Part shown: one piece after another, positions 55,546-64,000 of the stretch
Layout of the letters: the number at the start of each line of letters is the position of its first letter
How positions within the stretch are numbered: the first letter of the stretch is position 1
Source of the DNA: Zopfochytrium polystomum
Lineage: Eukaryota; Chytridiomycota; Chytridiomycetes; Chytridiales; Chytridiaceae
NCBI GenBank assembly: GCA_025765615.1
Contig: JAIVFJ010000128.1
Location: 62,001 to 126,000, forward strand
Reading direction: 5' to 3'
DNA: 64,000 nt
Notes under the pieces: generated by a model
Seen by the model: only the letters and a program-made list of their open reading frames with translations
Databases searched by the model: none
Told to the model about the DNA's origin: nothing
Translations under genes and position numbers: made by a program

Positions 55546-57334
55546 ATCTTGCCCTCAACACTTTCCCCCGCGTCTCGCCTGGGCACATCAGGAGAATAAC
55601 TGTCTCCTGGTTGGTACTCCTTGCAGAATGGGCTCCCTGCTCAGGACTCCACCTCCTTCTGACACAGGTCCGGGCCGCACTAGCCTACAAGCTGGGACTT
55701 CGGTGTTTGTGGGCCTTCGGTTGATTTACATTGCCGGTCTGCCACATCAGTCCGGCCTTCCTCAGTCATGCCTATAGTGCTCCCAGTAAGGCCCACTGGG
55801 GGTGACGTTAATTGCAGTAGCACAGAATCCAACCGTCGTGCCGTCACCTCCAACACCAGAGCTGTACACTGTTATCCGATTCACTTTCGCTGTGGATTAC
55901 CATGTGGTTGATACTTTTTACCAATTCCAGTTTGACTTCTTCCAATTCTGATTGCTGAAGCTGAATGCTGACTGAATGGAGGAAGTTGTTGTTTTGTGGA
56001 GTGATTCTTCTGTGGGGAATGGTTGATGCTTTGTCTGACTTTGTTGAGGCTACAGAAAACTGAAAGCAATTCCAATTCAACTTGTTCAACTTTCAAAATT
56101 CAGGTCCAAAGATGGTTCAAGGTGACTGGTGACTGAATGGAGCAAAGTGTTGATGTTGGTGTTGTTTCTGAAGCTGATATGCGGGTAATGAATGGTTGAA
56201 GATTTCCCTGAATTTTGCTGAGACTGCTGCATATTGAATAGTTTGATGATGTGGTAATTGTGACTGTTTGACTATGAGGTGGTTGATTATTGTTTTTGTT
56301 GGTCTATAGTGGAGAATAAAGATAGAGACAAAGTTAGTGGTAGAAAGCATTAGTGAGAGTTAGTATATCCAGATGTTTCCACAGAGCTTGACTGTTTAAT
56401 GATGATTTGCCTTTAGTCTCCAAGTGATGTTGTGGAATTTATGCTGGTAGAAGAGTGTTAGTGCAAGCAAAGGGAACAAAGACTTAGCCTGATGCCTTCT
56501 ACTCTGCCTCGTTAAAGAATCAGCAGAATGTTTTTGACAAGTCTAACATCCAAGCCAAAACCACAAAGTTTCCGGTCAGATTACAAAAGTTGAGGACAAT
56601 CTCTGAAGCTTTCAGATCCTGGTTATGCTGCATGAATGCATGAGGCATTCAAAGAACATAGCTGTTCTGGAGTGACTCTATTAAGAGCAGTTTGAAATCT
56701 AGAGTCAGTTAGATTTGGTTTGGCTAAGGAAGAATCTTAGATGAGAATGGAACTTCAGTAATCTTGCAAGGTTGAGCTTGTTTATAGTTTGCTCTGAAAA
56801 AGTGTAAGTGTTGAGTGTCCAATAAAGATAAACGTTGATACTCCTCAGAATGAGCCAAAAGTTATTTCAAGGAACATTGTGTTTTGTCACAGAAGTTGGT
56901 TAGGATAATTCATCAGGGTCAAGGTGAGGATTCAGGTATGGCTGTGGAATTTCCTGTGATGTGGGACCTGGTGTAGTGTGTTAGTATGTCTGTGTATAAA
57001 AGCTGAAGCAGTCAATATGTGTGAGTTGAGGGTCCCTAGCCAGGGTCAAGTAAGCCCAGCAATAATAGTGTATTCCATAGTTTGACTCCTGAGTCCAGTT
57101 TCATTTGGCTAAAATGTATAGAGCGTTTTCCCAAGCCAGCAGCCTGGCACCAAGAAGACCATGCCAAGTTGGTGCCAATCCATGCTGAGACCACTTTGCA
57201 ACTCTGTGCTGATGATCATCGTTCACATATTCCAAGCATCCTCCATCTAATTGGCAGTACAGTGCCAGTGATCATCTTTCACTTATCCCTAAAATCCTCG
57301 CCCCTAAGTGGAAGATGATGTTTGATGTTGTACT

Positions 57335-57399
57335 GGGCGCTGGCTTGTGCCTGTGCCGGTCACGCTTGCCTAGCAACCACTCAGAATAGACTGTTTACA
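57335..57399. mobile_element. Deleted LTR fragment, unit 2
   Basis: Identical to the fragment at 50349-50413. Confidence 0.6.
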
Positions 57400-58577
57400 A
57401 AATGGTGAGAGGATTGTTAAACTACTCAACCAGTCCTTGTTCTATCAATGAATGGACCGCAAATTGTCTTTGGCTGAAGTGCTGAAGTTATGTGAGAAAA
57501 GATAAAGAGAGGCTTAGCTTGATGTAACAGAGTCCAAAGTTATGAGGAAATTGCACAAGGTTGCCATGGTCGTGAGAGTTGGCACTTGCACAACTATTGG
57601 TCATCCCAATCACTAATATGTTTGATGGTGAGAGTTTCAGTGTGGTTGAAAACACTCTGATCTCAAAAGGTGGCTATGTCAATGATAATTGTATCAGGGA
57701 ATCCAGAAATTGAACTGCTGACTCCATGGGTTGATAGACGAGGAAAACACCATATCATTCATTCCTAATTTGTTATGCCCTGTGTTGATGTTCATGGAAT
57801 GATGAATCATTACTGACAGGAGACTGCATGGCTGAATGTTGAGAGGATAAAGGCAGTTACTTTGATGTATATCAAAAGCGAAGAGCAAAACACTTAGCAG
57901 ATTGATTATTAGTTGATGGAGCGGGTTGGTTTTTGAGGACCTCTGCTGTTTGTTGTTCAATCAATATGAAGAGGCAGATAACCAGGATAGTAATAGTTGG
58001 TGTGGTGATTTCTGGTGCAGCAGTAGCCGAGTGATTGTTGCTTGATCAGCCAGCTCGATGTGTTGCTTATCATAGTTGTTTTGTCAAACAGGTTTTTGAA
58101 GAGTGAGATTAGTTTGGCTAAACTTGTTATCTGAGGAGCTGAGTTGCCGCGCCACCCACGTCACTCCCAGCTGAGAGTGCGCCTGCAGTCACAGAGCCGG
58201 TCGCCGCCCCCCACTCATCTGATTGGTCCCCCGGCTTAGTGCTTGTAGGTAAGGCCCACTGGAGATGGTGTTAATTGCGGTAACACGGAGTCCAACCCGT
58301 CATGCCGCCACCTCCAACACTTTGTGCTGTACATCGGTATCCGATTCACTTTCGCTGCCGTACCTGGATCACTACATGTTCAATTGGTGCTAGTCTGTGG
58401 AAGGTTGTCGTTCAGCTGCCGCTGCTGGTGCTGGTTCTGGGAATTGATCCACGCAAACACTGGCTTCACGAAGGAGGTTGATGATGTTTTGTTCAGTTGA
58501 TGTATGTTATGAATCACCCTCTGGAAACCTCTGGAACCTTCAAGAACATTCCTTCATGGAACCTTGTGGAACCTTCT

Positions 58578-59750
58578 TGTTGAGATTCGACTCACGGGGT
58601 ACACTACGCCCGTTACTGATGATCCCTTTGAGAACTCCATCCAATCACATTGGATGGGGTGTTTGAAGGGCTCAGTAGATTCAATACTTGAATGGGGCGC
58701 TCGGAAGGGCTAATCTGTTCTCAATAAAAGGAGATAGGCAAAGGCGGCTGTTGTTCTAGCTTTGTTCATCCTACCGGTAGGAACAATGCAATTAGAACAT
58801 GCACAAAAACGCTCAAACTAAGCACTCTGCACATGTAACACAGCACAGCAAGCATGCAGAAGCAGAGTACCACTGCCCCATGCATCGGAATTCCGCTTCC
58901 TGATCTGGAATTCCGCTCTCTGCATCGGAATTCCACTCCCTGATCCGGAATTCAGCTTTCTTGCTGTGCTGTGCAATCTGAGCAATGCAACAGGCATTTA
59001 GGAATCAGGGATTGCACCAATCACTGCATTTCTAAAAGTGAGATAAAAACTGAGCTCACCAGAGATTGCACCAATCATTGGATTTCTAAAAACAAGGAAA
59101 AAAGCGGCTTGTTTCCCAAACAAGCTTCCTGATTTGGAAACAACCAAACCAATTTACAAGCAACTGGTTCTCAAACAAGCGGTAAATTGGTTCCTGGTGG
59201 TACTCAGCCCAGACAAAGTGCTCAGCCCAAGGTGGTACTCAGCCCTGGCTGGTACTTAGCTCTGGGTGGTGCACAGCCCAGGCTGGTACTCAGCCCTGGG
59301 TGGTACTCAGCCCAGGCTGGTACTCAGCCCTGGCTGGTATTCGGCCCTGAGTGATGCCCAGCACTGGGTGGTACTCAGCCCTGAATGGGTACTTAGCCCA
59401 GGCTGGGGTTGGTGCTCAGCCTGTTTTATCTCATTTCTGTGGCCTGCTCTGTGCAGCCCACTGCTCCCTCTGTTTTCTGATGGCTCCAACCTGCAGGAGT
59501 ATAAAAGCAGCAACCTCTCACAGAGATCAAACAAGGAATCCAATCCCCTCCTTGCTGCTTTGACAGAATCCAGTGCAAAACAAGCCAATCTCTCTTCCTC
59601 CATTTCCTCTCTCTTCCATCTCTGCCCACATCACTCCTCTCTCCTCTCTCCATCCTCTCACTCCTCTCCCTTTTCCATCATCACTGCTCTCTCTCTCTCT
59701 CTCTCTTCATCCCCGCACACACCAAGTCCCTCCAGTCCTGGGTGGGATTT
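58578..59750. repeat. Right inverted arm, unit 2
   Basis: Same as 51591-52763. Single-base differences: one G lost near 59410, one A gained near 59637. TATA box at 59500-59506. Confidence 0.9.
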
Positions 59751-59968
59751 CATCACAAAGCTACCTACAAGCCGTCGGCCACACTTGTACTCTCGAACAG
59801 GGCCCTGCTGCTCTTACAAGAAAAGGGTTTCTGACTCTAAACAAGACCAACCTGTCTGTGAGCACCGGCTCACCAGCTACTTTTAGGCAACAAAGGGCTC
59901 TTGGCTCTCTACAAGAAAAGGCCTACCGCTCTAAACAAGTCCACTGGTCCACCAAGCCGCTACCTAGC

Positions 59969-60757
59969 ATGTCTTCTTCGACCCCCAAGGCTGTCCGCTT
60001 CTCTTCTTATGGCTACCAGGCTTGGGAACTGCATGTGGAAGAAGTCATCAAGCCGGTCATGGCATACAATCTTGTTGCCAGCTTCCTCAAGCCTGATTAC
60101 TTCGGTACGTTCAGCGAGCACTGCATCAAGGTCGGCATCGGCGCTGCCCCTCCCAGCATTGGTTCTCCCCCTGAATCCTCTGCAACGGCGGAGGCCAAGG
60201 CTGCGTACAGTGAGATGTACCGTCTGCACCACGCTGCCCTTGACAAGTACCACACTGGTATACGCCAAGAACACAAGACCTACAGGGAGCTTGAGGCCCA
60301 ACACGACAAGGCGGTTGCTACCCTCGACTCCTGCTCGTGCATTGAAGATGTGCGCTCCATGAATGCGGCAAACATCACCAACTGCTCTGACTGGTACAAG
60401 TGGCTCAATGACAAGTACGCCCTGCAGGACCACACTGGTTCACAGCAGGACAAGTGGCTTGCGACTTTCAGTCGTTTGGCAAAACCCAGAGACTCTGGTC
60501 TGGCAGTCCAGGAGTGGTACACCACTCTGACCACACTGGTCACAGATTGGCCGAAGCATTTCAAATGTACTGCCACCACTTGCAGGGGTGTGACAAACAT
60601 CCTGCGTTCTGCCATCATCCACAAAGCAAGGGAAACGCTGCCTGGACATGAAATCTTCTCTGGCGTTCGTCAAAATCTTCTCAAGAGGCTGTCAGGCTAC
60701 GCCAACACCAGCGATCTCGTCAAGGACTTGACAAACTTCCACACACTGTACCAGTGA
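59969..60757 (+). CDS. Copia-gag-like protein, copy 3
   Basis: 262 aa, identical in translation to copy 2. It lies between the right arm of unit 2 (58578-59750) and the left arm of unit 3 (60760-61932). Core motifs are those given for copy 1. Three intact copies in one window, with no adjacent protease, integrase or reverse transcriptase, make this a gag-only gene at this locus. Confidence 0.6.
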   Translation: MSSSTPKAVRFSSYGYQAWELHVEEVIKPVMAYNLVASFLKPDYFGTFSEHCIKVGIGAAPPSIGSPPESSATAEAKAAYSEMYRLHHAALDKYHTGIRQEHKTYRELEAQHDKAVATLDSCSCIEDVRSMNAANITNCSDWYKWLNDKYALQDHTGSQQDKWLATFSRLAKPRDSGLAVQEWYTTLTTLVTDWPKHFKCTATTCRGVTNILRSAIIHKARETLPGHEIFSGVRQNLLKRLSGYANTSDLVKDLTNFHTLYQ

Positions 60758-60759
60758 TT

Positions 60760-61932
60760 AAATCCCACCCAGGACTGGAGGGACTTGGTGTGTGCGGGGG
60801 ATGAAGAGAGAGAGAGAGAGAGAGCAGTGATGATGGAAAAGGGAGAGGAGTGAGAGGATGGAGAGAGGAGAGAGGAGGTGAGTGGGCAGAGATGGAAGAG
60901 AGCAAATGGAGGAAGAGAGATTGGCTTGTTTTGCACTGGATTCTGTCAAAGCAGCAAGGAGGGGGTTGGATTCCTTGTTTGATCTCTGTGAGAGGTTGCT
61001 GCTTTTATACTCCTGCAGGTTGGAGCCATCAGAAAACAGAGGGAGCAGTGGGCTGCACAGAGCAGGCCACAGAAATGAGATAAAACAGGCTGAGCACCAA
61101 CCCCCAGCCTGGGCTAAGTACCCATTCAGGGCTGAGTACCACCCAGTGCTGGGCATCACTCAGGGCCGAATACCAGCCAGGGCTGAGTACCAGCCTGGGC
61201 TGAGTACCACCCAGGGCTGAGTACCAGCCTGGGCTGTGCACCACCCAGAGCTAAGTACCAGCCAGGGCTGAGTACCACCTTGGGCTGAGCACTTTGTCTG
61301 GGCTGAGTACCACCAGGAACCAATTTACCGCTTGTTTGAGAACCAGTTGCTTGTAAATTGGTTTGGTTGTTTCCAAATCAGGAAGCTTGTTTGGGAAACA
61401 AGCCGCTTTTTTCCTTGTTTTTAGAAATCCAATGATTGGTGCAATCTCTGGTGAGCTCAGTTTTTATCTCACTTTTAGAAATGCAGTGATTGGTGCAATC
61501 CCTGATTCCTAAATGCCTGTTGCATTGCTCAGATTGCACAGCACAGCAAGAAAGCTGAATTCCGGATCAGGGAGTGGAATTCCGATGCAGAGAGCGGAAT
61601 TCCAGATCAGGAAGCGGAATTCCGATGCATGGGGCAGTGGTACTCTGCTTCTGCATGCTTGCTGTGCTGTGTTACATGTGCAGAGTGCTTAGTTTGAGCG
61701 TTTTTGTGCATGTTCTAATTGCATTGTTCCTACCGGTAGGATGAACAAAGCTAGAACAACAGCCGCCTTTGCCTATCTCCTTTTATTGAGAACAGATTAG
61801 CCCTTCCGAGCGCCCCATTCAAGTATTGAATCTACTGAGCCCTTCAAACACCCCATCCAATGTGATTGGATGGAGTTCTCAAAGGGATCATCAGTAACGG
61901 GCGTAGTGTACCCCGTGGGTCGAATCTCAACA
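60760..61932. repeat. Left inverted arm, unit 3
   Basis: Same as 46795-47965, with an extra G near 60799 and an extra G near 60872. Antisense TATA at 61003-61009. Confidence 0.9.
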
Positions 61933-62528
61933 GAGACAATGTTGTCAGTGATCCAGTCTGGATCCATTCTGCCGTCAAGAAGTGTAACTGTGAGTTCCAC
62001 CTCAAATTCCTCCTCCACCTCAACGGCCTGGCATGTTCCAATTTCAAACTCCCGTGCCGCAAGTGCTCTTTCCACTGAAAGGAAGTTGTCCAGAGCTGAA
62101 GTGTCTGCAAGGCGCACAGCACCCTCAGTACTGAACTTCAACATTTCGACGTCTTCTGCTTCAGGAGGTGGTGGTGGAGTATCCATCCTGTAGCATTTAT
62201 GGGGAGGAGAGTCCTCAGAGGCTGCACAAGAGGCTTGGTGGTGTTCTTTAGCGGCCACCTCACGTGCAATCTTGGCAGTCTCAGTAGCTTTCTTGGAATC
62301 AGCTGGCGTGGCCTTGGCTTCTTTGGCGTGTGCAGGCTGCTTGCCCTTGGCCTTCTTTGCAGGGCGAGCTGTCTGACTTCCCGTGAGGGAACTTGAGGCA
62401 TTTTCTAAGATACCATGCACGCAAAAGAAAGCACAAGAGAAAACTCTGCACAGATGAGCCTTCTGCACGATGCTGGTCTGGGCTCCCCCCAGTACCCTAT
62501 GAGGCGAGGCGACCACTCCTCCATACAC
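61797..62528 (-). CDS. ORF2 of unit 3, unknown function
   Basis: Translation identical to the unit 1 copy (47830-48561), with the same missing 5' ATG and the same basic, Pro-rich, acidic and Trp-containing sections. Identity over 6.98 kb spacing, with a broken copy between, points to recent homogenisation or to errors confined to unit 2. No family recognised. Confidence 0.5.
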   Translation of the reverse strand: MYGGVVASPHRVLGGAQTSIVQKAHLCRVFSCAFFCVHGILENASSSLTGSQTARPAKKAKGKQPAHAKEAKATPADSKKATETAKIAREVAAKEHHQASCAASEDSPPHKCYRMDTPPPPPEAEDVEMLKFSTEGAVRLADTSALDNFLSVERALAAREFEIGTCQAVEVEEEFEVELTVTLLDGRMDPDWITDNIVSVEIRPTGYTTPVTDDPFENSIQSHWMGCLKGSVDSILEWGARKG

Positions 62529-64000
62529 ATCTTGCCCTCAACACTTTCCCCCGCGTCTCGCCTGGGCACATCAGGAGAATAACTGTCTCCTGGTTGGTAC
62601 TCCTTGCAGAATGGGCTCCCTGCTCAGGACTCCACCTCCTCTGACACAGGTCCGGGCCGCACTAGCCTACAAGCTGGGACTTCGGTGTTTGTGGGCCTTC
62701 GGTTGATTTACATTGCCGGTCTGCCACATCAGTCCGGCCTTCCTCAGTCATGCCTATAGTGCTCCCAGTAAGGCCCACTGGGGGTGACGTTAATTGCAGT
62801 AGCACAGAATCCAACCCGTCGTGCCGTCACCTCCAACACCAGAGCTGTACACTGTTATCCGATTCACTTTCGCTGTGGATTACCATGTGGTTGATACTTT
62901 TTACCAATTCCAGTTTGACTTCTTCCAATTCTGATTGCTGAAGCTGAATGCTGACTGAATGGAGGAAGTTGTTGTTTTGTGGAGTGATTCTTCTGTGGGG
63001 AATGGTTGATGCTTTGTCTGACTTTGTTGAGGCTACAGAAAACTGAAAGCAATTCCAATTCAACTTGTTCAACTTTCAAAATTCAGGTCCAAAGATGGTT
63101 CAAGGTGACTGGTGACTGAATGGAGCAAAGTGTTGATGTTGGTGTTGTTTCTGAAGCTGATATGCGGTAATGAATGGTTGAAGATTTCCCTGAATTTTGC
63201 TGAGACTGCTGCATATTGAATAGTTTGATGATGTGGTAATTGTGACTGTTTGACTATGAGGTGGTTGATTATTGTTTTTGTTGGTCTATAGTGGAGAATA
63301 AAGATAGAGACAAAGTTAGTGGTAGAAAGCATTAGTGAGAGTTAGTATATCCAGATGTTTCCACAGAGCTTGACTGTTTAATGATGATTTGCCTTTAGTC
63401 TCCAAGTGATGTTGTGGAATTTATGCTGGTAGAAGAGTGTTAGTGCAAGCAAAGGGAACAAAGACTTAGCCTGATGCCTTCTACTCTGCCTCGTTAAAGA
63501 ATCAGCAGAATGTTTTTGACAAGTCTAACATCCAAGCCAAAACCACAAAGTTTCCGGTCAGATTACAAAAGTTGAGGACAATCTCTGAAGCTTTCAGATC
63601 CTGGTTATGCTGCATGAATGCATGAGGCATTCAAAGAACATAGCTGTTCTGGAGTGACTCTATTAAGAGCAGTTTGAAATCTAGAGTCAGTTAGATTTGG
63701 TTTGGCTAAGGAAGAATCTTAGATGAGAATGGAACTTCAGTAATCTTGCAAGGTTGAGCTTGTTTATAGTTTGCTCTGAAAAAGTGTAAGTGTTGAGTGT
63801 CCAATAAAGATAAACGTTGATACTCCTCAGAATGAGCCAAAAGTTATTTCAAGGAACATTGTGTTTTGTCACAGAAGTTGGTTAGGATAATTCATCAGGG
63901 TCAAGGTGAGGATTCAGGTATGGCTGTGGAATTTCCTGTGATGTGGGACCTGGTGTAGTGTGTTAGTATGTCTGTGTATAAAAGCTGAAGCAGTCAATAT
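62529..64000. other. Interior of unit 3, cut by the window end
   Basis: Corresponds to 48562-50030 of unit 1 and, as there, has no supported gene. The last bases (tgtgtataaaagctgaag) are the interior TATA motif. The array continues past the window. Confidence 0.7.

Larger units (their letters stand above)
46793..64000. repeat. Tandem array, unit about 6.98 kb
   Basis: The marker gagaacagattag lies at 47821, 54801 and 61788, offsets 6980 and 6987. Defined from gag stop to gag stop, unit 1 is 46793-53770, unit 2 is 53771-60757, and unit 3 starts at 60758 and is cut by the window end. Order in each unit: left arm, ORF2 (-), ORF-poor interior, right arm, gag (+). Differences between units seen by eye are almost all single-base indels. 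Function unknown. Confidence 0.9.

Overview
The window is nuclear DNA of a zoosporic (flagellated, probably chytrid-like) fungus. This is inferred from compact, intron-rich, GC-rich genes with short GT-AG introns (mostly 45-160 nt), fungal-type gene families, and a calaxin (EFCAB1) homologue, an outer-dynein-arm protein kept only by fungi with a flagellum. Introns and intergenic DNA are full of homopolymers and microsatellites.

Layout. 1-483: 3' end of a GNAT acetyltransferase. 484-3273: gene-free DNA with a 220-bp tandem repeat. 3274-6947 (-): multi-pass membrane protein ending in a class 3 lipase domain, with one apparent frame break. 8988-13055 (+): 16-exon diphthine-ammonia ligase (DPH6) with C-terminal RidA-like domains. 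13710-17790: three ankyrin-repeat pseudogene fragments (-), one disrupted by a solo LTR. 18804-20944 (+): protein with Spa2/GIT-like repeats. 23272-24225 (-): BORCS5-like BORC subunit. 24942-25769 (+): fungal family protein, perhaps DUF4050/Gag1. 26211-27630 (+): unrecognised five-exon gene. 27782-29032 (-): UBE2T-like E2 enzyme. 29390-30584 (+): calaxin. 31167-34718 (-): PH-domain coiled-coil protein. 35172-36512 (-): spermidine synthase, divergent from 36636-37674 (+): VPS28. 37817-38460 (+): WBP2-like protein.

From about 39297 to the end the window is repeat-derived and less GC-rich. It holds a decayed repeat copy, two tandem Ty1/copia pol remnants, an older copy of the main repeat split by a solo LTR with a perfect 5-bp target-site duplication, and then a tandem array of units of about 6.98 kb (46793-53770, 53771-60757, 60758-64000 partial). 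Each unit has an unrecognised gene on the minus strand ('ORF2'), about 3 kb without ORFs, and an intact 262-aa copia-gag-like ORF. The gag ORF sits between two inverted arms of about 1.17 kb. Each arm carries a TATA box pointing toward gag, one sense and one antisense. This gag cassette in a near-identical tandem array is the most unusual feature of the window.

The host genes are mainly housekeeping (translation-factor modification, polyamine synthesis, ESCRT-I, BORC/lysosome positioning, ubiquitin conjugation, flagellar motility) and do not form a pathway. Gene models were built by hand from splice-site phase and family similarity. Exon sums were checked to be multiples of three except where a frame break or an open donor site is reported.
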